This document shows, piece after piece, positions 9,873 to 19,380 of a DNA stretch of 64,000 bases (the stretch's first letter is position 1; each line of letters starts with the position of its first letter). This stretch comes from Picochlorum sp. 'celeri'. Lineage: Eukaryota > Chlorophyta > Trebouxiophyceae. The position numbers and the translations under genes are program-made. The notes below the pieces were generated by a model, which worked only from the letters and a program-made list of their open reading frames with translations, searched no databases and was not told the origin of the DNA. Location of the stretch: contig JAACMV010000022.1 in NCBI GenBank assembly GCA_010909725.1, forward strand, positions 434,001 to 498,000. Direction: 5' to 3'.

Positions 9873-11948
9873 TTATAGTATGTTGACATCATGGTCACCA
9901 GTTTTTCCATATCGATGCTGGCGTAACAAATTCGAGCGGCTCATAGTACTGCGTGAAGATACTTCTGCAGTTTGTTTCGGTTGCTCAGGCCTTGTGAAAA
10001 TGTCACAGCTCTTGACAAAGCAAACTCCAAGATGTGGCATTTCCCTCTCGTTTGGTCGACTTGTTCTCAGATATTCCTGGATGTGGAGAGCCATTTTCGA
10101 GAACGATCCTGCCCAGTTGTTCTGCTTTTTCAACCGTTCCAACTGTGACAGTGTTTCGGGTGGTATGTCCGTTGTCTGTGATGAGCTTGGGCTTGTCACA
10201 AAGCATGGCAAGAATATCTCGCAATTTTCCTTCCCGTCAGAGATCCTTGTTCCCCTGCCAACGGTTTGAATCATCTTCAGTTCGTTTTCTATTGCATGGA
10301 TGTCTGCGAAGAAGATACCAGTGAGCTGTGGAATGTCAGTGCCAACTGATACAGTGGCTATGTTTGTGAGGAAGCCCATCTCTGATGATTTGAAGGGATC
10401 CAACCCATTCAGTCCATTACTCGCATTGACGAAGCAATTTCTTGAGAGAGTTTGAATCCGAGAATGCTCTTGAGAATTCTTTTGGAAACCAAAGATGGAT
10501 GACCCAGCCTCAATGTCTCTAATCTCTTCCTCACACAAAAATGTCATGAGGTTTCTCAAGTTCACAGCTCTGGCAATTGTTCTAGAGCAATACGCCACGA
10601 CATGCGTCTGGTTTCCTGTTGCAAACTCATACCATACTTTGAGCATCATCAGCATTCTTTGAAGTTTCCATTCAGTCACTTCCATGGGTCGCTGCTTTTC
10701 AGTGCTTGCATCCAAAGGATCTTCAAAGGTGGAGCCTTGCATCTCTGACAAGTCATTCCCCCGTGCTACATTCCACGCATCCCATTTCTCCACGAGTGAC
10801 ACCAAATGATTTCTTATACTATATGAACTGGTTATAGCGTTGTTCAACAGGTTCAATCGAAGTGGGAGAACGACCTCATCTGTCAACGCATCCTTGTATG
10901 TGTACTTGCACATGGCTGGCCCGAAAACGCCTTTGACGTCATTTTGGCATAAGAAAGTGTCCGAAGGAGACTCTTGTGATGGTGTGGAAAATCCATTGCT
11001 TACATTCTCTGGTTTGGATAGGGCGTTGGGAGTAGCAGTGAATGAAATTTTGAGCATGGCTACATCACTGTAATCAAGGTACGTTTCCTTTGTAATCTTA
11101 CCTTTGCTCTCTCCAGCAACCAAATGTGCTTCATCGATAAAAAGCATATCCACATGCACACCCTTTTCGGACAAAAGGCACATTAATCCCTTTTGATTAC
11201 AGTTTCCAGCTGCAGAAGAGGTTGTCGTGATGACAATCGTTGGTCTGGAAGGGTTTTGCATGGATGCAACAGCCCCGACCTTGGACTTGTTCGGCACCTC
11301 CTTGCTTGAGCAGACACAAAAGCAGTCGAATTTTTTCATCTTGGAGAGTGCTTCATATGTCTGTTGGACAAGATTCAAGTTCGGCTCAGTGATCAAATAG
11401 ACTGGGTTTTTGTTCGTATTCACCCGAACATCAGATTCTGCATGTGCAAGTATCATTTCTGACAGCACTCTCGTTTTGCCGGAACCCGTCGCAGCTTGAA
11501 ACTGAGCGCGTAAGAACCTTTTATCACAAATGATTGGAGACAGTAAGAGTTCTTCAATCCTAGTCTGACCCCACACAATCTCATTCCGTAGAACCTTCCT
11601 CTGAGCTGAACTCCTGTAGTAGCCCGCGAGGAGATCATCCAGCTCCTTCTCACCCAAATCCATATGGGTCTTCATTGTATGATAAATATACTTTGTTGCT
11701 GGAAGAATCGCCGCTTTGAATACAGAAAGCACGTCTTCCTGCCAATCTCTGAGATCACGCGGCTCGTCCTGGACAGAAGGTTCCACTTGATTCACAACGG
11801 CTTCTGAATCAAGTGTGTTCCTCTGATCACCGAAAACAAACTGTCCTCCTTGTAAGATTGAAACGTCTGGGCTTTGGTAGAATCCAAACACATTTCCGGA
11901 GAGAGTGTGGGCGTCATAGCGCGTTGTCCGTTCGCACTTGGTTGACAT
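9873..11948 (-). CDS. Orphan superfamily 2 (ResIII/DEAH-type) helicase-like ATPase
   Basis: 691 residues from the ATG at 11948, with no intron. Helicase motifs in order: I AATGSGKTRVL (near residue 150), Ia-like ITEPNLNLV, II FIDEAHLVAG, III SFTATPNA, V-like SVGTDIPQL and VI QTVGRGTRI. This is a complete SF2 core of the ResIII/type-I-III-restriction-subunit or viral-helicase style. It is not a typical eukaryotic DEAD-box RNA helicase. The N-terminal 80 residues and C-terminal 80 residues have no recognised domain. No nuclease or methylase neighbours are visible. Origin from a bacterium, virus or mobile element is possible but not shown. Substrate unknown. Confidence 0.75.
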   Translation of the reverse strand: MSTKCERTTRYDAHTLSGNVFGFYQSPDVSILQGGQFVFGDQRNTLDSEAVVNQVEPSVQDEPRDLRDWQEDVLSVFKAAILPATKYIYHTMKTHMDLGEKELDDLLAGYYRSSAQRKVLRNEIVWGQTRIEELLLSPIICDKRFLRAQFQAATGSGKTRVLSEMILAHAESDVRVNTNKNPVYLITEPNLNLVQQTYEALSKMKKFDCFCVCSSKEVPNKSKVGAVASMQNPSRPTIVITTTSSAAGNCNQKGLMCLLSEKGVHVDMLFIDEAHLVAGESKGKITKETYLDYSDVAMLKISFTATPNALSKPENVSNGFSTPSQESPSDTFLCQNDVKGVFGPAMCKYTYKDALTDEVVLPLRLNLLNNAITSSYSIRNHLVSLVEKWDAWNVARGNDLSEMQGSTFEDPLDASTEKQRPMEVTEWKLQRMLMMLKVWYEFATGNQTHVVAYCSRTIARAVNLRNLMTFLCEEEIRDIEAGSSIFGFQKNSQEHSRIQTLSRNCFVNASNGLNGLDPFKSSEMGFLTNIATVSVGTDIPQLTGIFFADIHAIENELKMIQTVGRGTRISDGKENCEIFLPCFVTSPSSSQTTDIPPETLSQLERLKKQNNWAGSFSKMALHIQEYLRTSRPNEREMPHLGVCFVKSCDIFTRPEQPKQTAEVSSRSTMSRSNLLRQHRYGKTGDHDVNIL

Positions 11949-12621
11949 TTCGTTTACAACTGGAATTGACTTTAAAACAATACTTGACAGATATTAATTG
12001 AACAAGTTTCAATATTTAATTGATTTTGAACAATACCCCTGCCTGATTGCTTGATATGCGGCATGTCCATCTAGCAATGTGGACACCTTCAAAACTGGAC
12101 ACTATTTTGTCCCTGGCAAGGGACTGTGTGTGTGCAGGCTTTCATCGTGGCTTTGTCACCAAATGCAGGTTGAAATATATCAAAACTACCAGTCTGGATT
12201 GGATTTTATGCTGGGTATGCGCTACATTGAAGGCTCTCGTACCACACAAGGTGGAACGTACTAGTAGTACCTCGGTTGTTGGTTGACAACGTTCTAGAAC
12301 TGATTGCTCGAGCCATATGGCCAAACATCAACCTCGTTCGGTCGAAGAGTCTATTTGACAGACGCCTCTACCCTGCAGCTCAGTCCTGAAGTTCAAACTA
12401 CCGATCCCAGGTATACATCAGTTCGATTTGTTATTTTATTTTGCAACAAGATATTTTATCAATATGTGTTCAAGAAGAGGAATTCCTCAAGCGTATTGGT
12501 GATGGCTCGTTGAAGAATGCAGTTGCAACTGGTTGGTTACTTGACGCCAATATTTCACACGTTGCTTTATTTCATCTACTGTTGATTGATTATTGGCCAG
12601 AATCACAGAAAGTAATCTAAT
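11949..12621. other. Intergenic, no gene supported
   Basis: 673 bp between the helicase and transporter start codons. It is AT-rich near 11985-12040. A 69-codon ATG frame (12077-12286) has no recognisable features. The region must hold the promoters of both flanking genes; no definite element is seen. Confidence 0.4.
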
Positions 12622-13924
12622 ATGGTGCATATCAAGGCTGTAGTGGTGGTATCACTGTTTTTCCTTCTCAATGTTGGCCTGTCCCTGCTGAACAGGTGGG
12701 CCTTGGGAGTGAAAGGCTTTTCATTTCCTATATTCCTGACCATGTTTCAGGCATTGTTCCTGTTCACTTCTATAGTATGTTCTTCTGTATTCATTCCAAA
12801 GGTCCGAGGGATGACAGGGACAAGTAGGAGAACAATGGTGAAGGAATGGAAGGGAGTAGTATGGGTTGGTATTTGGACCTCTCTCAACGTTGTCTTGAAT
12901 AACTTCAGTCTAGTCTATATAAGTCTGTCTTTAAATCAGGTCCTACGGTATGTACATTTTTATCATGTGCGATAATATCATGTGGTGTGGTATACTGATC
13001 TCAGTGGCATGTATATGGATGTTGCTGCAGGTCATCAATTCCTCTTGTGACTGCTGTGGTCTCATCGATACATGGGAGGAAAATGCCGACAAAAGCCGAG
13101 GTATTTGGGCTGTTCGTTTTATGTGGGGGTGTAATCATTGCTATAGGAGAGGCATCTGCGAACGGAAATGCGTTTGGGGTGATGCTCTGCTTGGCGAGTG
13201 TTGTTGCAGGCGCCTATATGCTCACCACCACTGCACATACATTGCATGAGAAGATGTCTTCGTTTCAGTTGGCATTTATGACTGCTCCTGTGACGGTGTC
13301 GTGTCTTGCACCTCCATTTTTTGTGTTTGAAAGTGGCGTTGTGGCCGAATACGTGGTTCTAAATCCACACATGACAGCCATGATATTGCTGTCTGGGTCT
13401 ATTCTTGCATCGGCATACAATGTAGTTCACAATGAATTGGTCGGTATAGTTGGTCCTGTCACGACGACTGTTTTAGGACAGGTTAAAATTGTTTCACTGA
13501 TGCTATTGAGTGGTATACTGTTTGGTACGCGTTGATGTAGTAGTGGTGTCTGAGTTACTATTGTGTACACCAGGTCTTGATGGTTTGTTTCTGTGCAGGG
13601 GAAGGAAAAGATTTCTCCCTTAAAATGAGTATCGGTTGCTCCTCGGCTATATTGGGATTCAGTATATATTCGTGGGCCAAGATAAATCAACAGTTGGATG
13701 CCGCCGCGACCCAAAAGGCTGCTGCTGCTGGTAAAAAGTTGTTCCGTACACCATCTGGTGTGCGGGGCAAGAGGCCTCCTCGTCTGAATGTCGCAGACTC
13801 TCCTGACGCGACATTGCCTGGGGTTGCATCCCCGATGGTAACTCCTATTCAAGATACGCCCTCTAGATCTACGTCAATGCGTACAAGATCCACGCGAAAG
13901 TCAAAGAAGAGTGCATTTGTTTGA
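12622..13924 (+). CDS. Triose-phosphate/nucleotide-sugar transporter family protein, three exons
   Basis: Exons 12622..12947, 13031..13524 and 13599..13924 (introns 83 and 74 nt) encode 381 residues. About ten hydrophobic helices are visible, starting with a segment ending NVGLSLLNRWAL. The loop RSSIPLVTAVVSSI, split by intron 1, resembles the TPT-family signature S(S/T)(I/V)(P/L)..T, and the C-terminal LGQVKIVSLMLLSGILFGEG matches the last repeat of these transporters. The final about 85 residues are a basic, Ser/Thr/Arg-rich tail, probably cytosolic. Members exchange phosphorylated sugars or nucleotide sugars across plastid or Golgi membranes. The exact substrate cannot be read. Three sulfotransferases downstream make a Golgi role attractive (inference). 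Confidence 0.85.
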
Positions 13925-13929
13925 TCTGT

Positions 13930-14165
13930 TTCAGAATGATTTGAACATTTCTTTACGTGAAATTCCAGTATCCCGAGTTTGTACCGGCTCCACTGATCAC
14001 CATGAATGAGTGTCGGATTTTTGTGTTACTGCTTGAATATTGCTGACAACGTTGCTCTCTCGTGTACCAGCCGCAACTCTCTTCCTTTGTGTCTTCTCTT
14101 TGGCTACTTGTCTCACGTGCTTCTCCTTTGTGTTCTGCCTGGGTTCCATGAAAGAAATGGCAAAA
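13930..14165 (-). pseudogene. Decayed duplicate of the SART1 3' end
   Basis: This stretch aligns base by base, with clear similarity, to the last coding exon and stop-codon flank of SART1 at 19370-19600 on the same strand. Shared runs include the segment encoding NTKEK, the stretch coding GTRES and the terminal ACGTGAAAT. The copy lacks 5 nt near 14145 and carries a further indel giving an in-frame TGA near the segment matching PFMVLSG, so it cannot encode the SART1 tail. It lies just after the transporter stop at 13924 and may provide its 3'UTR. Mechanism of duplication unknown; no target-site repeats were recognised. Confidence 0.8.
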
Positions 14166-14684
14166 ATCTATGGCATTCTGGGTCAGAGAACGCTGCATCT
14201 GTTGTGAAGGGTAACAGCAAATCAACTGTTCAATCAAATAAAAAATGAGACGTTTGTCTCTCTAATCATATCCGAAGTTACACAACAGCATGCAAGCCAA
14301 CAACACCGAGAAATGCAGTGCTATGCTCTATTTCTGTATAATCTATACATGGCCAGTACTATCACTGACACATTTCCCCATGAAACAGTTACTGCTGTTT
14401 CAGAGCATCTCATCGGTCTATCAGGAGAGAAACACACTCCCAATCTTCCCTCAAATATCTCATAGCATCAAACAATGCAGTATTCTACACCGAGAGATTT
14501 CGGACGAATGAGGATGATTTGAGCCTTGTGCATCATATTTTCAAACACATTGGTCCCTTCATCCACACGTCAAAGAGACCATGCAGCTGGACTGCAGTCC
14601 AAGAGCAGCGAAGAAGAACTGATTGGACCTAGATTTAAACAAGAGATAATGCACGATCCTTGCCTGATGTACTAGAATGTACTC
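14166..14684. other. Intergenic, nothing recognised
   Basis: 519 bp between the SART1 relic and the stop codon of the next gene. Small open frames occur but none has homology features, a signal sequence or splice-compatible neighbours. Confidence 0.4.
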
Positions 14685-16094
14685 TTAAAAATTCTTCTGG
14701 GTTTGACTCTGTTCACGGTGGCGAGCATATTCTGCGAGTACTGCTTGTAGTCTTTCTAGCCGTTCATGTTTTGTCTCTTCTTCTGCTTCGATTGTATCTT
14801 GGGTTTTCTCCTCTTTCTCTCCTTCTGCCACATCCTGTTTCTTATCTTCTCTTACTTGACCTTGCTTCCTCTCTTCTTCCTTCTCTAATGTCTGCACATT
14901 TACTTTCTCTTGCATCACTTCCTGAAAGTTCTGAATATCGTCTAGAGCCTTGTCTGATATTTGGTCAAGTGGAACGTCAAGAATGCTGGCGAGAGGAATG
15001 TCATCTTCCTCTGGCTGTTTGGGGGGCTTTTCAGGGACTTTGATCCGATGGTACCCAAACGCCTTCTCGAAATCATCAACCATATTCTCATTCACAGCAT
15101 GAATCACATTTTCTTCATGCTCTGAGAAATCTCTTTTGAAATACGTAATACCAGCAACAAGGTTGGACAGTTCAAATGATTTTCTTGCATCACCCCCTGC
15201 AGAATGGCCACTGTAATCACTTTTTGTCCGCACCACGCCCTCTTTCAGAGGCCATCCGGTCATTGTCGCTATCCTCCATACATAATGCTCTTGCTGTATC
15301 GGCAGCACATTATCCTCACTGTGCACCATCATGATGCAGTCCGTGAGCTCTGCTGCTTTCTCAACATAGTTGCAGTATTTCTCCTTCCTCATCACCATGA
15401 GATTCTCGAAATGATTTTTCCCAACATGGGCCCCTTTATGCCACTCTGTACCAACAAAAGCACTTACATTGCCTCTGTTCTTCTCCTGAGGTCCACAATT
15501 GTAACACTCCTTCAACATGCTCCGCGTGTAATCATAAGGGTTTTTAATAGAAATAATTGATAAACCCTTCTCATACCTTTCATAATCCTGTAGGTCATGC
15601 TTGTGCTTATTGATACCAAAATCAGTCGGCCATTTTAATGTAGCCTGGCCAGTCTTGTTGAACACCAACTCGAAATTCCTGACTGCCAAATGTGCTGCTA
15701 GATTGGTAGCACTGTGGCGTTCACCCAACATGTGTATCGTCGGCAAAATAGCCATCTGTGTCTGATTCGTCACCTTGTTCAGAATTGGATACACCTTGTT
15801 GCGACACGTTGTGAACATGTCCTCTGGAATGTTGAGATTGCAAGCAGCATTTATAGCACTTAGGTCAAACATTGGTTGAAACACAAACTCCTCAGTTTTT
15901 CTTGCCCCTTCTTTGACGCGAGATTCATGAAGGGGACTCAAAATTATGTATTTATGTCGACTATTTGCTCCCAATACTAGACAAATAAGAGTGGAAAGCA
16001 ACAGCAAGCTCAGAGTCAACGTGCGAGCAAGGCCGCTCCAAACACGCGTGCTCCTTTCCCCACGTCTGGCTTTCTTGAGGGGCATTACTTCCAT
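14685..16094 (-). CDS. Type II membrane sulfotransferase-like protein
   Basis: 469 residues from the ATG at 16094. A short basic N-terminus precedes a hydrophobic anchor at about residues 23-43, the Golgi type II layout. A nucleotide-binding loop-like segment, MLGERHSATNLAAHL (near residue 122), and a later SIKNPYDYTRSM correspond to the 5'- and 3'-phosphate-binding elements of PAPS-dependent sulfotransferases. The C-terminal about 100 residues are highly charged (Glu/Lys/Gln), predicted coiled or disordered. It probably sulfates a glycan in the Golgi, but the acceptor is unknown. It runs divergently from the next sulfotransferase, with 493 bp between starts. Confidence 0.65.
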   Translation of the reverse strand: MEVMPLKKARRGERSTRVWSGLARTLTLSLLLLSTLICLVLGANSRHKYIILSPLHESRVKEGARKTEEFVFQPMFDLSAINAACNLNIPEDMFTTCRNKVYPILNKVTNQTQMAILPTIHMLGERHSATNLAAHLAVRNFELVFNKTGQATLKWPTDFGINKHKHDLQDYERYEKGLSIISIKNPYDYTRSMLKECYNCGPQEKNRGNVSAFVGTEWHKGAHVGKNHFENLMVMRKEKYCNYVEKAAELTDCIMMVHSEDNVLPIQQEHYVWRIATMTGWPLKEGVVRTKSDYSGHSAGGDARKSFELSNLVAGITYFKRDFSEHEENVIHAVNENMVDDFEKAFGYHRIKVPEKPPKQPEEDDIPLASILDVPLDQISDKALDDIQNFQEVMQEKVNVQTLEKEEERKQGQVREDKKQDVAEGEKEEKTQDTIEAEEETKHERLERLQAVLAEYARHREQSQTQKNF

Positions 16095-16587
16095 TACATA
16101 ATAATGTTCTCATATTATATGAATAATTTGTACGTCATGGGAGAACTATACGCACGTAGATGGTGACATTGCCTGCGTTGACTGGAGGCAATGTCTGGCA
16201 GGGCCTGTACATATACATACACACGTGGCAGCTGCAGCTGCCTGTTCACATCCACATCGAGAGTACCAAATTCCAGGATGCTTTCAATCTCATTCTATAA
16301 TTGACGACAGATTCTGCACATAGTACTGGTGTGTTGTAAATTGCTAAATCAGAAGAAGGATGAGCCCGCCACGATTTTGAATTCTGCCCAAAGTAGATAC
16401 TGTGTGATCTATCAAACGTCATATACGACCGGCTTGGACTTGGAGAGAAAAGACGATCGCGGCGACCCTGGTCAAAAAAGGGATTCCCATGAGCAACGCT
16501 CCAGTCTAATACACGTATCAAGGAACATAGTGACTGGTGAATGCAGAGGAATATTCAATTCGTGCTTGCTGCGCACCTGCTGGAACG
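16095..16587. promoter_or_regulatory. Divergent intergenic region between two sulfotransferase genes
   Basis: 493 bp between head-to-head start codons; presumably shared promoter space. It contains runs such as gtacatatacatacacacg near 16208. No coding frame is supported. The downstream frame extends upstream of its first ATG without one. Confidence 0.4.
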
Positions 16588-17725
16588 ATGCAAGGAACTG
16601 ATATCCTGAAAGGCCAAACGACAGCTCCGAGTCAACAATCAGTATTGCTGTCCTTGGCGGGAGTGGTCATCTTTCTTGTAGGAGTATGTAGCAGAGATTT
16701 GATACCTATGGGTGTTCCCAACAACTTGAAGATTCAAATGCAGACGTATGGGGGGTCGAGAAGCTCGATGTACTTTGTCGAGAAACCTGGCACCTTGAAA
16801 ACGTGTGGAAGCAACGATAGGAATGGGCCTGACAAGGATAGCAGATATCTGAAATTCATGTTGGCCAGTCTACCTCGATCTGGGAACACGTTTTCAAGGC
16901 TTCTTCTGGAGAATATGACCGGGATTCATACAGAGCTTTCAAAAAATTCGGTAGACAGGTTGCAGGACACCAGGACTGGAAAGTACTATCCAGCATCAAA
17001 GGACTGTGCACGAGATCCAGCGTCAGGAGAGGCTCAGGAGTGCCGCCCAAGCTCGGGTGACGACCTTGTGATCATCAAAACGCATTTCCCTGATATCGCT
17101 CCAGATATTAATGAGTCTGAAGGATGTATTAGTGGGGTGATTCTGATAGTCCGTCACCCAGTGGACCAGTTTCTTGCGCGGGCTGCTGTTGCAGGGGCCC
17201 CAAACACTGTGTCTCGAGTGAAGGAGATGAATTTCTTTGTTGCAAAGAGTAAATACAGATTTTCCACATTTCTAGATGACTGGGAAAAGTTTCAGAATTT
17301 CTGGCATGCATATGCTAGTGTTCACAATGTTCCATTATTGGCGTACAGGTATGCGTGTGGGTGCATGTATTCATTCATTTTCATTCAATCTCCATCTCTG
17401 TATGATGGAGTATCCAAGCATGCCCTGAATAAGGAATAAATTTATGTATTATTGGACGTGCAGATATGAAGACCTCTGTCAAGATCCTCAAGGAATTATG
17501 AGAAGAGTTGCTGCCTTTATAGGAGTTGAATTCAAAAATATCAGATCCTCCAATGGAGTGTTCCATTCTTGCTTTCTGCGCAACCCTCATATTATGTCAA
17601 AATCAGCTGGACTCCTCACCCAAACAGACCTAGACCTGCTGAAGACTCGTCCTCTGCCCATCATGGACAGATTTGGGTACCGCAGAGACGTGTCAATGAG
17701 CACTGATTTTGAGACTGGCTTATGA
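16588..17725 (+). CDS. Sulfotransferase-domain protein, type II membrane, two exons
   Basis: Exons 16588..17348 and 17464..17725 (115-nt GT-AG intron) encode 340 residues. The start chosen is the first in-frame ATG, which places a hydrophobic anchor at about residues 18-36. The 5'-PSB loop is LPRSGNTFSRLLLE, and the 3'-phosphate-binding strand is VILIVRHPVDQFLAR. After the junction comes YEDLCQDPQGIMRRVAAFIG, the classic Sulfotransfer_1 segment with its conserved Tyr-Glu-Asp. It should transfer sulfate from PAPS, probably in the Golgi lumen. Sequence style resembles carbohydrate or WSC-type sulfotransferases; the acceptor is unknown. Confidence 0.85.
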
Positions 17726-17831
17726 GAGTATTATTACATGTAATGTATAGAAAAATATGTGTGTATTGCATCAACAGTGCATTTGTGTCTATTTCGTTCC
17801 TGTAATCAAGAGCAGAGCTCGCTACTGATCA

Positions 17832-19140
17832 TCAGTAGTGTGTTGTCCCACCATCTTGGTACGTATCAACACCTCGGGAACCACTTTGAACCCACTCTAA
17901 ATCATACATTCCATATATGCGCGCTCCTTGCTTCTCAAAGTACTTCAAGATACTGAGAAGATTGTCATTGTGATGCCTGTAAAAGTCTTGAAGAAATTCC
18001 TGGCAGGTTGCCGAGACTGTAGGCTTTGGAACATTGGTTTTGCCAATACTGCTCCTGTGAAGCATTTCTACCTGCTCTTCTGAGAATTTGAAATCAGGAT
18101 CATCAAACAGAAACGAGACTATCTGTTCAAATGCTGGAACTCTGTCTCGGAGCACCTCTGATCCAACAATCATGACATTCTTTGGATCCACAAAATTGAA
18201 AAAGTTTAGCAGTGCATAGCGATACATCCCAGCTGAAAAGACGTTCCACTTTGCTCCAATAAATATACTAAATACATCCGTGTACACATCCCTGTGTAGG
18301 CGACCATCTGAAGCTTCCTCATGTGCCTTTGAGAAAACCTCCTCTCCTTCCACAACTTTCATTTTGAATGCCATGCAATATTCATTGAAGTCCAGTTCAC
18401 CTGCCAGAAAGGTCCCTCGTACTCTCCAATATGCATAATGTGATAGTGCTCTTTCATACGGATCTCGGAGCGCTATAATGATTTTGGAATGATTTGCATA
18501 CTGGGCAATGCGCTCTGGAGCAATTGGAGACATGAAATATGATGGGGTTCCGTCGATAGTGTACACACCTGGACCTGATTGGTGACCATTCAAAAGAGAC
18601 ATTTGATAGTCATGCCATGAATTCTTTGGTCTATTGAAAAACCCCGGCTCTTTCCTTTGCCCTCGTACTATACCCAAGCCGAGGTCTGGCAAATTATGAA
18701 AGAGATCTGTAGTCCCACCTGCACAGAGTAAAAGATTCTCCAGTCCACGTCTCATCAAAGATCAATGGCCTTCCTTCGGTTCTTTTTTCATATTCATTGA
18801 TTAACTCACCCTTGGGCACCCCGGCGATAATGATTGAAGGAAACGAATCGGGCTTCATTACTCTATTTCGAGAGCAAAGTACAGTCGACCCGTTATCAGG
18901 CTGTATGGGATTCGTAGCCCGTGGTCCATGATGATGATCAAGTACTTCAACCCTGTTGACCAGTTTGACAACGAACTCTGTTTTCTCGGGGAAATTCCCA
19001 TCCAAAGATTTTAAAGACGATACTATCAATGTAATTACTAATGATGATGTAATGAAAACAAGATATCGTGCATGTGATGACACGTGGCTCAGTGAAGCAG
19101 TTGCTCCCGCGCCTTTGACCGAGGGAAACGAAGACTTCAT
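17832..19140 (-). CDS. Heparan/chondroitin-type sulfotransferase, two exons
   Basis: Exons complement(18810..19140, 17832..18718) with a 91-nt intron encode 405 residues. The splice rebuilds IIIAGVPKGGTTDLFHNL, the PKxGTT 5'-PSB loop shared by heparan-sulfate and N-deacetylase/N-sulfotransferases. The 3'-PB strand is IIIALRDPYERALSHYAYW. A hydrophobic anchor lies near residues 25-43 in exon 1. The conserved late segment DPKNVMIVGSEVLRD and a final FYRHHNDNL helix fit the family. It is a third, distinct sulfotransferase type within 4.5 kb, convergent with the preceding gene by about 100 bp. Acceptor sugar not determinable. Confidence 0.88.
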
Positions 19141-19380
19141 TCATGAATTGTCCAGTTGCGAATTCCGTTTCAATTTGTACAACAAATTATAATATTACTA
19201 CAATTATACCAAAGAGGGAGGCGGAAGATTGAGTATTATCGGCGTCGTCATGCATCTCTTTTTCATCATCATGATCACCAGCTGGACTGCGCAGCTGCGA
19301 GAGAGTAGTGTGGTTTGTACATGGAGCACATACATAGAGTGTGTGTGTTTCTGTGATCTGTTACACATTGAATTGATCAT

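Noticed and set aside
12077..12286. 69-codon ATG frame between the helicase and transporter
   Set aside because: No recognisable features and no coding-like conservation signs; the size is expected by chance.
860..12487. 18-bp identical word (tcaagaagaggaattcct) at 860-877 and 12470-12487
   Set aside because: Flanking sequence does not align; the identity does not extend, so it is probably chance or tiny shared sequence rather than a repeat element.
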